From Aureimonas fodinaquatilis (GTDB lineage Bacteria > Pseudomonadota > Alphaproteobacteria > Rhizobiales > Rhizobiaceae): 64,000 nucleotides of DNA. This document shows positions 51,858-61,547 of the stretch, piece by piece; the first letter of the stretch is position 1; every line of letters begins with the position of its first letter. The position numbers were made by a program, and so were the translations under genes. Below the pieces are notes generated by a model. The model was not told the DNA's origin. It did not search any database and saw only the letters and a list, made by a program, of their open reading frames with translations. The stretch is taken from positions 496,001 through 560,000 of the forward strand of contig NZ_VTWH01000003.1 of assembly GCF_008369445.1 (NCBI RefSeq), given 5' to 3'.

Positions 51858-51872
51858 GGACAACTTCTGTCA
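51858..51872 (-). promoter_or_regulatory. Near-match iron box between DUF2218 and the binding-protein gene
   Basis: On the minus strand the 15 bases read TGA-CAGAAGTTG-TCC, one base from the TGA-N9-TCA consensus. It lies in the divergent gap, about 45 bp from the binding protein start and 67 bp from the DUF2218 start. TTGACA overlaps it on the minus strand. Confidence 0.35.
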
Positions 51873-51916
51873 AGTATGTTCAACGGTCCGGAATATATCG
51901 AACCCGGAGCCTTTCC

Positions 51917-52831
51917 ATGATCAGAGCGTTCCTGCGCCACGCCATCTTTGCGACAGCGCTTGGCTTTTCGTCCGGTGTGGTTGCCCAGCCTTTTGAGATC
52001 GACCACCCGCAGGGCACTACCTCAGTCGAGCCGACGCCCCAGACCGTAATTGTCACGGACTGGGCGGCGTTTGACAATTTACAGGCGCTCGGCGTCGAGG
52101 TTTCCGGCGTACCATCTTCCGCTACGCCATCCTATCTTGAGGAACATCTGGCGGAGGATGCAAAAACCTTTGGTTCACTTCAGCAGCCGGACATTGAAGG
52201 AATCGTCGCATCCGATCCAGACCTCGTGATCGTCGCCTCACGGTCGCGGACGGCCTATCCTACGCTATCCGGCTTTGTGCCGACGATCGATATGACGGTA
52301 GACAACGAGAATCTGATCGACGGCGTAAAGTCCAATCTGACAAAGCTGGGGGAAATTTTTGCGCGACCGGACCGCGCCAAGGAGCTCATCGCGGCGCTTG
52401 ACGCCAAAATAGGCGAGGCCCGCGCTGCCGCATCCGGTAAGGGCACAGGTCTTGTGATCGTCACGAACGGCGGCAATCTTGGTGTTTACGGGCCGGGCTC
52501 CCGTGTCGCATGGGTCTATGATGCACTCGGCGTTCCCTCTGTCCTGGCGAATGTTGACGACCGCGACCATGGAGGTGATGCTATTTCCTTCGAGTATCTA
52601 CTGGAGACCAACCCCGACTGGTTGTTCGTGGTGGATCGCGACGCGGGCGTCGGCGGGAAGGGCGCAGCTCGGGCGCTTCTCGACAACGAACTCATCCACG
52701 GCACGAACTTCTGGCAGAACGATCAGATCATCTATCTCGATCCTGCGGCTGCCTATGTCACAATGCATGGATACAGCGGCCTCATGCTTCTTCTCGACCA
52801 GATTATAGAAGGTTACAAGCGCGCCTCTTGA
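51917..52831 (+). CDS. Iron-siderophore ABC transporter substrate-binding protein
   Basis: The 304-residue periplasmic protein has a signal peptide (cleavage after GVVAQ near residue 24) and a two-lobed binding fold: DWAAFDNLQALGVEVSGVP, IVASDPDLVIVASRSRTAYP, VVTNGGNLGVYGPGSRV and LDPAAAYVTMHGYSG. This layout matches catecholate/hydroxamate-binding FatB/CeuE-like proteins. It is the first of four transporter genes on the plus strand. Confidence 0.9.
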   Translation: MIRAFLRHAIFATALGFSSGVVAQPFEIDHPQGTTSVEPTPQTVIVTDWAAFDNLQALGVEVSGVPSSATPSYLEEHLAEDAKTFGSLQQPDIEGIVASDPDLVIVASRSRTAYPTLSGFVPTIDMTVDNENLIDGVKSNLTKLGEIFARPDRAKELIAALDAKIGEARAAASGKGTGLVIVTNGGNLGVYGPGSRVAWVYDALGVPSVLANVDDRDHGGDAISFEYLLETNPDWLFVVDRDAGVGGKGAARALLDNELIHGTNFWQNDQIIYLDPAAAYVTMHGYSGLMLLLDQIIEGYKRAS

Positions 52832-52842
52832 GGGACACGGCG

Positions 52843-53841
52843 ATGTCCACCTTGGGTCTGCGGAATGGGTCGAGCTCCCGGCTGCTTGCTGTAGTGATTG
52901 TTCTGACAACAGTTCTGGCGGCGGTCAGCCTGTTCATCGGCATCAGCGAAGTTTCGATCGCGAAAATCATCGGCGGAGGAGATAAGGAGCAAGCGATACG
53001 GGTGCTTCTCGTCAGCAGGATCCCGCGCACGGCAGCGATCCTGCTCGCGGGCTCTGCACTCGCAATTGCCGGCCTTGTCATGCAGATCATCGTTCGCAAC
53101 CGCTTCGTGGAGCCCTCGACAGCTGGCACCGTTGAATCGGCCTCGCTTGGTTTCCTCGTGGTCACGATCTTTGCACCTGGCTGGCCACTCATGGCCAAGA
53201 TGGGCATCTCTGCTCTTTTTGCCTTGGCAGGTACGGCCCTTTTCCTGCGCATCCTTCGCTTCGTTCCATTGCGTGACACGATGCTTGTGCCGCTTGTCGG
53301 CATTATGCTGGGCGGAGTGATCGGCGCGGTGACAATGTTTTTTGCTTACCGTTTCAACCTTCTGCCGTCGGTTCTCGCCTGGACAATCGGCGACTTCTCC
53401 GGCGTCATCCGGGGTCGCTACGAGCTTCTCTGGTTCGGCTTCGCCGCCACCGTGATGGCATATATCGCCGCTGACCGTTTCACCGTGGCGGGCATGGGGC
53501 GAGACTTCACAATTAATCTCGGGCTCGACTACAAGCTGATAATGACGCTTGGACTGGTGCTTGTTTCCGTGATTGCGTCTGTAACGCTCATCTCTGTCGG
53601 GTCCATACCCTTTCTAGGCCTGATCGTGCCGAATATCGTTTCCCTGATGGTCGGCGACAACATGCGCATCACGGTGCCTCTGGTCGCGAGTTTCGGAGCC
53701 TTCTTTGTGCTCATCTGCGACATTCTCGGTCGCATCGTGCGCTACCCCTACGAAATACCGATCGGTGTCGTCGTTGGTATCTTCGGTTCCGCGATATTCC
53801 TCGCTCTTATCTTGCGCAAACGTCATGGAGGGCGGGCATGA
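52843..53841 (+). CDS. Iron-siderophore ABC transporter permease 1
   Basis: The 332-residue membrane protein of the FecCD family has about nine helices and the loop GAIFHTLFRNPLA-like equivalent VESASLGFLVV, then IMLGGVIGAVTMFF. It forms half of the channel with the next gene. ATG 52843 follows GAGGGA. Its 3' end overlaps the next gene by four bases (ATGA). Confidence 0.9.
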   Translation: MSTLGLRNGSSSRLLAVVIVLTTVLAAVSLFIGISEVSIAKIIGGGDKEQAIRVLLVSRIPRTAAILLAGSALAIAGLVMQIIVRNRFVEPSTAGTVESASLGFLVVTIFAPGWPLMAKMGISALFALAGTALFLRILRFVPLRDTMLVPLVGIMLGGVIGAVTMFFAYRFNLLPSVLAWTIGDFSGVIRGRYELLWFGFAATVMAYIAADRFTVAGMGRDFTINLGLDYKLIMTLGLVLVSVIASVTLISVGSIPFLGLIVPNIVSLMVGDNMRITVPLVASFGAFFVLICDILGRIVRYPYEIPIGVVVGIFGSAIFLALILRKRHGGRA

Positions 53842-54830
53842 CGGCGACGGGCGCCCAGACGCGCGAAATGCGATGGCTTCCGAGCCGAAGCGCAGTTGTG
53901 CTCTGTGCTCTGGCGCTTCTCACTCTTTCTTCAATCGCGGCGTTTCTGCTTCTTGGCGCGCAGGGTTCCTGGAGCTTCGTTCTGGCCTTTCGAGGAAAGC
54001 GGCTTTTCGCTCTCATGCTCGTCGCGACAGCGATTGCGGTGTCAACTGTGCTCTTCCAGACTGTCACCAACAACCGCATTCTGACGCCTTCCATCATGGG
54101 CTTCGACGCGCTTTACATTCTGGTGCAAACGGGTGTCGTCTTTTTCCTCGGCGTTTCCGCACTGGCAGTGACAGATCCTACAACGCGCTACCTGGGCGAA
54201 GTCGTCATAATGGCCGGGTTCGCGTGGTTTCTCTTTCGCTGGTTGTTCCTTGGTGAGGAACGCAGCCTCCATCTTCTTGTCCTGGTTGGGATCGTGTTCG
54301 GCATTCTCTTTCGGTCGATCTCCAACTTTCTGCAGCGGATCCTCGACCCTAACGCCTTCCAGGTTCTTCAGGACGCTCTCTTCGCCAGTTTTCACAGCGT
54401 CGACACAACGCTTTTGGGCATATCCGCGTTTCTTCTTCTCGCGGTGGCGGTCGTTCTATGGCGGATCTCGCACACCTTCGATGTTCTGGCGCTGGGACGG
54501 GCTCAGGCGATCAGCCTTGGTGTCGACTATCCACGCACTGTGATGACAATCCTCATGGCGGTGGCAATTCTCGTCGCCGTGTCAACGGCCCTTGTCGGAC
54601 CCATTACCTTTTTCGGGCTGCTCGTCGCCAGCCTCGCCCGCACCTTCCTCGGCGATAGCCAGCACCGGCATGTGCTTCCTGCTGCTGTTCTTCTCGGCAT
54701 CATTGCGCTCGTTGGCGGTCAGGCCGTGCTGGAGCGGGTCTTCTCTTTCGACACCGCGCTTTCCATCATCGTGGAGTTTCTTGGCGGCCTCGTTTTTATT
54801 GTCCTGATCGTTCGGGGAGCAGCCAGATGA
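53838..54830 (+). CDS. Iron-siderophore ABC transporter permease 2
   Basis: The second FecCD-type permease (330 residues) has helices such as RLFALMLVATAIAVSTVLFQ and VLVALLVASLARTFLG-like segments near residue 260 (GPITFFGLLVASLARTFLGD). It overlaps both neighbours by four bases, giving a tightly coupled unit. Confidence 0.9.
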   Translation: MTATGAQTREMRWLPSRSAVVLCALALLTLSSIAAFLLLGAQGSWSFVLAFRGKRLFALMLVATAIAVSTVLFQTVTNNRILTPSIMGFDALYILVQTGVVFFLGVSALAVTDPTTRYLGEVVIMAGFAWFLFRWLFLGEERSLHLLVLVGIVFGILFRSISNFLQRILDPNAFQVLQDALFASFHSVDTTLLGISAFLLLAVAVVLWRISHTFDVLALGRAQAISLGVDYPRTVMTILMAVAILVAVSTALVGPITFFGLLVASLARTFLGDSQHRHVLPAAVLLGIIALVGGQAVLERVFSFDTALSIIVEFLGGLVFIVLIVRGAAR

Positions 54831-55585
54831 TCAAAGCTGAGAGCCTTTCGAAGCGTTATGGAGACACGCTCGTTGTCGATGACGTGACACTCGCATTGCC
54901 GAAAGGCGGGATCACGTCGATCATCGGACCAAATGGGGCGGGAAAATCGACGCTTCTCTCTCTGATGGCGCGCCTTGTCGGTGCCGACGTCGGCCGTGTG
55001 ATGGTTGACGGGCTCGACGTCGCGACAACGGCAAGTGATGTCCTCGCGCGGCGTCTCGCCATTCTGCGTCAGGACAACCACATGACGGCGCGTTTGACTG
55101 TACGTGACCTCGTTACCTTCGGCCGCTACCCCTATTCGCGCGGGCGGCCGACGGAAGACGATGCCGCCCATGTTGCCAGGGCGCTCAAGCATATGGGGCT
55201 CGACGACCTGTCGCGCCGCTACCTCGACGAATTATCGGGTGGGCAACGGCAGCGGGCCTTTGTGGCGATGGTCCTGTGCCAGGACACCGACTATGTGCTT
55301 CTTGATGAGCCGCTTAACAATCTTGACATGAAGCATGCCGCCTCGATGATGCAACTGTGGCGAGAGGCGGCGCGCAAACTTGGCAAGACAGTGGTGGTGG
55401 TTCTCCACGATATCAACTTCGCTGCGTGGTACTCGGACTATATTGTCGCTATGCGTGAAGGGCGGGTCTGTCGGCAGGGCAGTCCGGAGGATATCATCCA
55501 GGCCCCCGTATTGCGGGATATCTACGAGATGGACATCGACGTTCGGGAAATCGATGGAAAGCGGATCTGCCTGTTCTACGGGTAG
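54827..55585 (+). CDS. Iron-siderophore ABC transporter ATP-binding protein
   Basis: The 252-residue ATPase has Walker A GPNGAGKSTLLSLM, the signature LSGGQRQRAFVAM, Walker B DYVLLDEPLNNLD and the switch histidine in VVVLHDINFA. It drives the two permeases. No terminator is evident after it. Confidence 0.94.
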   Translation: MIKAESLSKRYGDTLVVDDVTLALPKGGITSIIGPNGAGKSTLLSLMARLVGADVGRVMVDGLDVATTASDVLARRLAILRQDNHMTARLTVRDLVTFGRYPYSRGRPTEDDAAHVARALKHMGLDDLSRRYLDELSGGQRQRAFVAMVLCQDTDYVLLDEPLNNLDMKHAASMMQLWREAARKLGKTVVVVLHDINFAAWYSDYIVAMREGRVCRQGSPEDIIQAPVLRDIYEMDIDVREIDGKRICLFYG

Positions 55586-55750
55586 ACTTATTGAGCGCCT
55601 CCACAGATGAACTGCTTGGATCAATGCCGCAATCTGGCAGCGAAGGCCGTGCAAAGCGGTAGCCCTTGGAGCGCTTTCACCGATTTCCCGATCCGGCGAA
55701 GTGCTCTGAAAGCCCGTTCTCCAGGTTCAATCGAAATTTGCCGATGGGCC

Positions 55751-56245
55751 TCAGTTCGCCAGTTCCAGAGTAACGGTCTCAACGCCAGCCGCGAAGTTCA
55801 CACCCGTTTCTCCTTCGATCGAGAGCGGTTGCAGGGCCAAAGCCTCGTCAATCCCGCCAACCAGCGCGTTGGCTCCCAAGCCCACGCCTACCGCTACACT
55901 TGCCTCCACCCCGGCATACTTGCCGGCCAGCGAACTGAAGTCTTTATCGCGTGCGAGACCGGCGACAGTCCAGACCAGTCGCCCCTCTTCAACTGTTCCC
56001 AGCTCAAGCCCATACTGGTCGATTGTGCCAACATAATTCACGGGCGCTTTGCCGCCATCCGGCTGGAACACGCAGGTCAGCTTTTCTTTCTGTTCTACAA
56101 AGTTGCTTATGCCCTTCGAGACATCGCAGGTCAGGACGCCAAGCCTGACCGACGGTGCTGCCATTGCAGATGACGGGTGCAACAGAGTTGCGCCGCTGAT
56201 CATCGACGCAAACAGTAAATTCATAGGAGTTGAGTGGAGTTTCAT
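55751..56245 (-). CDS. Secreted DUF992 family protein
   Basis: The 165-residue protein has a signal peptide (after MKLHSTPMNLLFASMISG, cleavage near SAMAA). The domain starts RLGVLTCDVSKGISNF and includes KLTCVFQPDGG and YGLELGTVEEGRLVWTVAG, matching DUF992, a family of unknown function common in Rhizobiales. Two cysteines (LTCD and LTCVF) probably form a disulphide. The right-hand start at 56245 is taken over a longer frame. Confidence 0.85.
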   Translation of the reverse strand: MKLHSTPMNLLFASMISGATLLHPSSAMAAPSVRLGVLTCDVSKGISNFVEQKEKLTCVFQPDGGKAPVNYVGTIDQYGLELGTVEEGRLVWTVAGLARDKDFSSLAGKYAGVEASVAVGVGLGANALVGGIDEALALQPLSIEGETGVNFAAGVETVTLELAN

Positions 56246-56605
56246 TTCGCTGACCCCGTTTGTTGTTTTCACCTTCTGATAGCTACTGTAGCTTGATCAC
56301 AGCTTAAGAAGCGTGGGGCTTTCTCCTGATCGCGGATTGTCGGCAACTGTTTTCAGGCTTTGACGCGAATGCCAAGCGTTTGGGCCAAGTGCACCTGCAT
56401 TGATAGCTGACCCCCGATTGCGTTGCCAATGAGTTTTTCAGCATGCATCGATCAGGCACATCTTCTGGGCAGCCGTGCTGCCAAATTTTGTATTCGGCAA
56501 AGAAAGTCAGGTAATTTTTCGTTTAGACGGCAAGGGAAAGTGACAAACGGTGAGGTAAAGCGTTTCAGGTGATCGCGAAACCACCTGAAACAACAATGGA
56601 CTCTC
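56246..56605. other. Intergenic region with a perfect hairpin
   Basis: The 360 bp hold no credible gene. At 56562-56591 GTTTCAGGTG and CACCTGAAAC face each other across 10 bases. This resembles one arm of the intergenic repeat family and may end the EF-hand gene transcript. Confidence 0.55.
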
Positions 56606-56953
56606 TTAGTTCAGGCTGCCATCCCGGTTACGGTCCCCAAGCGCAAAATCCTGAGACACCTGGGTCATAAATTCTTCTCGCGTGATGCGGCCATCACTGT
56701 TGGCGTCCACAACGGCAAATTGCTCAACAGTCAGAATGCCTGTCGTTTCCTGCGGCGAGAGTGTGCCGTTGCCATTCCGGTCCATCTTCGCAAACGCCTC
56801 GCCCATGAAGGCATCATATTCGGCTTTGCTGATGGTGCCATTGCCGTCTCTGTCGAGCGCATCAAAATGCTGCTGCGTCAGGTCACCCGTGGCCTGAGCA
56901 AGGGCAGGGCCCGCCAGAAAAAGGAAGGCTAGAGTTAGAGCTGTCTTTTTCAT
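56606..56953 (-). CDS. Secreted EF-hand calcium-binding protein
   Basis: The 115-residue protein has a signal peptide (cleavage after ALAQA near residue 20) and EF-hand loops DRDGNGTISKAE, DRNGNGTLSPQE and DANSDGRITREE. A fourth loop, DRNRDGSLN, stops before its last acidic residue at the C-terminus. It probably binds calcium in the periplasm or outside. ATG 56953 is chosen over an upstream in-frame start. The glycine-zipper gene ends 11 bp upstream. Confidence 0.87.
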   Translation of the reverse strand: MKKTALTLAFLFLAGPALAQATGDLTQQHFDALDRDGNGTISKAEYDAFMGEAFAKMDRNGNGTLSPQETTGILTVEQFAVVDANSDGRITREEFMTQVSQDFALGDRNRDGSLN

Positions 56954-56964
56954 GTGGATCTCCC

Positions 56965-57207
56965 TCACTGGCAAGCCAGGCGATTGCCAAGCAGCCCGCC
57001 ACCACCGGCACCAAGCGCTGCGCCCACAACCCGACCGCTTCCGCCGCCGATTGTGCTGCCCAGAAGCCCGCCGACAACCGCTCCGCCAATCGTGCCGGCC
57101 ATGCAGTTGAATTCCTGGTTTTTCTCACTGCTGGTTCCGGTGGACTGGCACGCAGCCAACGCCAGCATGCCGGCGAGGCCCAGCGCCACGCTCGCTTTTC
57201 TCATCAT
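56965..57207 (-). CDS. Glycine-zipper lipoprotein
   Basis: The 80-residue protein has a lipoprotein signal (MLALAAC, lipobox Cys20) and a glycine-zipper segment GGAVVGGLLGSTIGGGSGRV. Such SmpA/OmpA-like small lipoproteins reside in the outer membrane and may form helical oligomers. Further Cys (FNCMAG and the C-terminal LACQ) could form a disulphide. It lies directly before the EF-hand gene. Confidence 0.8.
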   Translation of the reverse strand: MMRKASVALGLAGMLALAACQSTGTSSEKNQEFNCMAGTIGGAVVGGLLGSTIGGGSGRVVGAALGAGGGGLLGNRLACQ

Positions 57208-57512
57208 CAGACTATGTCTCCCTTATCAACCGCGATCTCGAATTCTGTAAGTATCCAAGGTAGCTTATATTGATGTGGCAAAGTCAAGTGGCCGCTGAAA
57301 ACTTCGCCTCTGCTGTTGGTGAAAGCAGGTGAACGACCTGCCCAAGAGCTTTGTGTACCTCCGGGGTCATTATCGACCTGATATTCGGCGCATGCCAGAA
57401 AAACAGCGAGCAGGCGGAAAGTGTTAGTCGCAGCTTTGCACATTGAATTGTTGCGGTCCATACCGCCGCCTTTTGGCGGCGGTACAATATCAGGAAATTG
57501 TCAGGTGCTGGA
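57208..57512. other. Intergenic region with a GC-rich hairpin
   Basis: TACCGCCGCC and GGCGGCGGTA form a 10-bp stem around TTTT at 57461-57484, downstream of sodC. There is no T-run on the minus strand. A short minus-strand frame here looks spurious. Confidence 0.55.
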
Positions 57513-58016
57513 TCACTCGATGACAGCGCAGGCCAGACGATTGCCAGCATCGCCCGACGGCTGGCTGCTGTAATCGTCAGCATTCGCATGGATCATCAGC
57601 GCGCGTCCGACTATTCCATTTTCACTGTCATCCAGTGCCACCAGCGAATTGAACACCTGCGCTTTCGCCGTTCCGCTGGCGGGAACATAGATATTCGGCA
57701 TGTCTCCAGCATGGGGACCCGTCTCTGTCATGTAACCATGCTCGACATCCGCGGGATTGAAGTGGCCTCCGGCGGAATCATGGCCGGTTGTGTGATCGCA
57801 GCTACCGGTTTCGTGGACATGGAAGGCAACCCATTCCTCGCTCGGCAGGCCATTCACCTCCAACTCGATCAGAACGCCGGTGGACGTGCTGGTCAGTGTT
57901 GCGGCTCCACTGGGTTTGCCTTCTGCGTCAACGAAATTTGCCGTGCCAGTGTTCTGTGCCAGGGCGGCCGTGGTCAGCAGAACGTATGTTGCGGCCGTAG
58001 CCAATAGCGGTTTCAT
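57513..58016 (-). CDS. sodC: Cu/Zn superoxide dismutase SodC
   Basis: This exported enzyme removes superoxide. The 167-residue protein has a signal peptide (MKPLLATAATYVLL, cleavage after ALAQ near residue 20). The copper/zinc ligands lie in FHVHETGSC, GGHFNP and MIHANADD, with the disulphide cysteines in GSCDH and RLACAV. ATG 58016 is chosen over a longer frame. It lies 136 bp from the porin gene. Confidence 0.93.
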   Translation of the reverse strand: MKPLLATAATYVLLTTAALAQNTGTANFVDAEGKPSGAATLTSTSTGVLIELEVNGLPSEEWVAFHVHETGSCDHTTGHDSAGGHFNPADVEHGYMTETGPHAGDMPNIYVPASGTAKAQVFNSLVALDDSENGIVGRALMIHANADDYSSQPSGDAGNRLACAVIE

Positions 58017-58152
58017 AAACAGCCCTTTCCTTAGGATTGACGTGCAAAGCTTATTGCCGGTCATCAACGATAAGCTTGTAGCCAACCACAAGTTCCAGAC
58101 GTTTCCCGCACGCACCGAAGCCCACCGCATTTTCAGGCGTGGCGCCGCCGTG

Positions 58153-59331
58153 TCAGAATTTCACCCGTGCCCCAGCAAGGAAAGCGAAGCTATCCTCGTA
58201 ATCTGCCGCCTCATCCTCATACGAATAGCTTCGGGCGCCCAGGTAAACTTCCGTTTGCAGGTAGTCGATATTTTGGACGACTTGAATGCCGTATGAGTCG
58301 CTGTCTGTATTGTTTCCGGCGATGTCGCTTCCAAAATAGGCGTCGATGGAAAACGCCGTTTTACCGACCTCGAAAATATCGGTCTGATAACCAAGTTTGG
58401 CGTAGCCGTATTGGCCATCAAACGACTTCTTGTCTGAATAGGCTGCGGCAAGCGTAACACTCAGACCGGTGGGCTGATGGAGGACTGAGACCGAAGCATC
58501 ATAAATCGAGGTGCTGTCGCCCGGTCTCGAAAAGCCTATAGCGCCGCCAACTTTGAAGTCGTCAAAAGTTCCGTCATAGCGCACGGCCATGTCCCACACG
58601 GTCGTGCCGGATTCTTCAGGAACCACCTGCTGACCTACCGAAGTCGCGAAGCTGAAACCTGCGAATGAGGGGGTATCATACCGAACGCGCAGTTTGCGCC
58701 CGACTCCGTCGAAGTTGGAAAACGCGTCTTTAATCTGAACGGTTGAAAGCGTGCCATCGGTCGATCGGAAGAACGGGCCACCGGCCATGTCGGAGACCAG
58801 AGAGTAACCAACGACGGTTGTTCCGGAAAAGTCGACTTCTGCGGTCCCGTCAGAAGCCATGCTGCCCTGTCCAAACCAAAGCTTTCCCAGGTCTGGCATT
58901 TCAACATAAATTTCCGCTTTGCGAAGCAGATTGGTGTCCCAGTCGTAGTCATCCTTGTTCAATTGATCCACGTAGTTGGTCGAATAAGGATTCCACTCCC
59001 ATTCGAGATTTCCCCCGATCGACAGGTTGTTTTCCAACAGGCTGTAGACGCGAAGGCCGATACGCGAGGATGAATTACCATTATCGACAGGAAAATAGGT
59101 TTCTGAAGAGCCGCCATCGTCGGAATACAGAATGCCTTTGTTGATCTGGCCGTAAAATTCCAGATAGGCCGTATCATCGCCAACCCGCAATTTGGGGATC
59201 AGCTGTTCTGCACGCTTGCTGTCATCCGCCGGCTTGGCCAGTTCCTGTGCGGACAATGAGCCTGTTGAAGCCAGTAACGGGAAGAGAAGCAACAGTACAC
59301 CGCGCGGTAGGACAAATGGTAGTTGTTGCAT
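58153..59331 (-). CDS. Outer-membrane porin
   Basis: The 392-residue protein has a signal peptide (cleavage after LSAQ near residue 29) and alternating strands typical of a 16-stranded barrel, with YLEFYGQINKGILYSDDGG at the start and a final ARVKF. LRVYSLLENNLSIGGNLEWE and KLWFGQGSMASDGT resemble Gram-negative porins. It may serve general diffusion. Confidence 0.87.
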   Translation of the reverse strand: MQQLPFVLPRGVLLLLFPLLASTGSLSAQELAKPADDSKRAEQLIPKLRVGDDTAYLEFYGQINKGILYSDDGGSSETYFPVDNGNSSSRIGLRVYSLLENNLSIGGNLEWEWNPYSTNYVDQLNKDDYDWDTNLLRKAEIYVEMPDLGKLWFGQGSMASDGTAEVDFSGTTVVGYSLVSDMAGGPFFRSTDGTLSTVQIKDAFSNFDGVGRKLRVRYDTPSFAGFSFATSVGQQVVPEESGTTVWDMAVRYDGTFDDFKVGGAIGFSRPGDSTSIYDASVSVLHQPTGLSVTLAAAYSDKKSFDGQYGYAKLGYQTDIFEVGKTAFSIDAYFGSDIAGNNTDSDSYGIQVVQNIDYLQTEVYLGARSYSYEDEAADYEDSFAFLAGARVKF

Positions 59332-59773
59332 GAGTTTCCCCTGCGTAACGTTATCAAGTGCCGTGCGCCATTAAGCGGAACCTGAGCCAGATCCTAAAGG
59401 CGCTGCGATGCTTATGACAACCTGTGCATGAACACGGGCGAATAGTTTTACACTGTTTCCTGCCAGCAAGCTCAAATGCGTCATTCAGCAAACGGCTGCC
59501 ATTCTGGTAACAGGGCAGGCGTGTGAGAAATCTTTCTCCAGTCGTAAGCATCCGCAGATCAACCGCCAGCATGCATTGATTGCTGAGCCTGACCAGTAGT
59601 CTCTCCGTAAAATACAAGATTTTCGCTGCCCGTCGGTAACGGTCTGGCCATAGGCTCCGTTCAGGTCTGAAACTCGTATCGATGCGTTGAACCGCAAGTC
59701 ATTTCAGATGAGCGTCGCGGGTCCGACGAAAATTCACCCTGTAGTTGATGTCATCAATGAAGAGGTAACTCTG
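59332..59773. other. Intergenic region between porin and AspT
   Basis: The 442 bp separate two divergent genes and contain no credible gene, repeat or hairpin that I can support. It should hold both promoters. Confidence 0.5.
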
Positions 59774-61465
59774 ATGATAGACTGGTTTGTCACTACGCTT
59801 CGGACATATCCGGAAATTGCAATCTTTCTGGCACTGGGTCTTGGCTATTACTTCGGTTCCTTCACCTATAAGGGCCTTGGTCTTGGCGCCGTAACGGCAA
59901 CGCTGATCGCCGCCGTATTGATTGGCCAGTTGGGCATCACAGTATCTCCGCCTCTGAAGCCGTTTTTCTTTTTGATGTTTCTTTTCGCCATCGGCTATGG
60001 GGTTGGACCACAATTTGTGCGCGGTATTGCAAAAGACGGCATTCCACAGGCGCTGTTTGCCGTTGTCGTCTGTTTGTTCTGCCTTGCATCGGCATATTTC
60101 GGCGCGGTGATTGCTGGATATGACATCGGCTCTGCGGTTGGTCTCTATGCCGGCTCGCAGACGATATCCGCTTCCATGGGGCTTGCAACAGACGCCATCA
60201 ATCGCCTGGGTCTGCCACCGGAACAGAGCAAGGCCATGCTGGATGCCATGCCTGTCGCCTATGCTGTCACCTATATTTTCGGAACCGTTGGCTCGGCCAT
60301 TGTGCTGGCTCTCTTCGGGCCGGCACTGCTGAACATTGATCTGGAAGCGGAGTGCAAGCGATACGAGGAAGAGAATGGCGGCAAAAAAGCGCTCGGTGGC
60401 GCTGGAACTGCCTGGCATAACTTTGAACTGCGCGCGTATCGCGTCAAAGACGGTGCACGGATAGTCGGCATGACGGCTTTGGAGGCTGAAAGCCTGCTGC
60501 CCTCAGAGCGCGTCTTCGTTGAACGCATTCGCCGCTCGGGTGTTATCGAAGACGCGACCACTGACACGGTTATTGCTGCGGGTGACATTGTTGCAATTGC
60601 AGGCCGTCGTGAAGTTCTGGTTGACCTGATCGGAACCGTTGCCTCCGAAGTTGACGACCGCGAACTGCTTGCTGTGGCTGCCGATGGTATTGACGTCTAC
60701 ATCACGAACAAGGAAGTGGACGGGAAAACACTTGCGGAACTTTCAACGCGGCCATCGGCGCGCGGGGTCTTCCTGCGCAAGATCGTGCGTGGTGTCACCG
60801 CGACTGAAATACCAATTCTGCCCAATACGAAAATCTATCGTGGCGACATTCTGACAATCGTCGGCCGCACTCAGGACACGGCTGCCGCAACCAAGGACCT
60901 TGGGCGCCCGGACGCACAAACCGATGTGGCTGACGTGGCATTCATAGGCGCCGCAATAGCAATCGGTGCGTTGGTCGGTGCACTGACCTTCAGGGTCGGC
61001 AGTGTGCCGCTCACCCTGTCCACATCGGGCGGTGCGTTGATATCCGGACTGTTCTTCGGCTGGCTGCGGTCCGTGCGCCCGACATTCGGGCGCATTCCGT
61101 CGCCCACGGTCTGGTTCATGAATTCGGTCGGTCTGAATGTTTTCATCGCAATTGTCGGCATATCGTCCGGGCCAATATTTGTGGCCGGACTCCAGCAACT
61201 CGGTTTCAGCCTGTTTCTGTGGGGCATCGTCGTCACCACGGTGCCACTGGTTCTTGCGATGTATGTCGGCAAATACATCTTCCGTTTTCACCCGGCTATT
61301 CTGCTCGGCTGCTGCTCCGGCGCGCGGACAACGACGGCATCGCTCGGCATGATCAATGATCGGGCCAAAAGTCAGATCCCTGGTCTTGGCTATACAGTCA
61401 CCTACGCCGTCGGCAACACACTTCTGACCATCTGGGGCATGGTGCTGGTGCTTTTGCTTGCCTGA
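59774..61465 (+). CDS. aspT: AspT/YidE-type antiporter
   Basis: The product resembles the aspartate:alanine exchanger (AAEx family). The 563 residues have about ten membrane helices in two halves. Between them is a hydrophilic loop with two TrkA-C-like parts ([20 protein letters not shown] onward and [20 protein letters not shown] onward). Conserved segments include [22 protein letters not shown] [17 protein letters not shown] and [17 protein letters not shown] 59774 follows GAGG; an upstream frame to 59687 is less likely. It is the first gene of a pair with the decarboxylase 82 bp downstream. Confidence 0.88.
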   Translation: MIDWFVTTLRTYPEIAIFLALGLGYYFGSFTYKGLGLGAVTATLIAAVLIGQLGITVSPPLKPFFFLMFLFAIGYGVGPQFVRGIAKDGIPQALFAVVVCLFCLASAYFGAVIAGYDIGSAVGLYAGSQTISASMGLATDAINRLGLPPEQSKAMLDAMPVAYAVTYIFGTVGSAIVLALFGPALLNIDLEAECKRYEEENGGKKALGGAGTAWHNFELRAYRVKDGARIVGMTALEAESLLPSERVFVERIRRSGVIEDATTDTVIAAGDIVAIAGRREVLVDLIGTVASEVDDRELLAVAADGIDVYITNKEVDGKTLAELSTRPSARGVFLRKIVRGVTATEIPILPNTKIYRGDILTIVGRTQDTAAATKDLGRPDAQTDVADVAFIGAAIAIGALVGALTFRVGSVPLTLSTSGGALISGLFFGWLRSVRPTFGRIPSPTVWFMNSVGLNVFIAIVGISSGPIFVAGLQQLGFSLFLWGIVVTTVPLVLAMYVGKYIFRFHPAILLGCCSGARTTTASLGMINDRAKSQIPGLGYTVTYAVGNTLLTIWGMVLVLLLA

Positions 61466-61547
61466 CCGCAATTGCCGGAAATCTGACCAGACGAATGAAC
61501 ATTACGGCCACACATTCACGGGCCGAACCAATGGTGGGAGTGAAGCA

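Noticed and set aside
57207-57461. An 84-codon minus-strand frame between sodC and the glycine-zipper gene
   Set aside because: It has no clear start signal or family and overlaps the hairpin edge; composition looks random.
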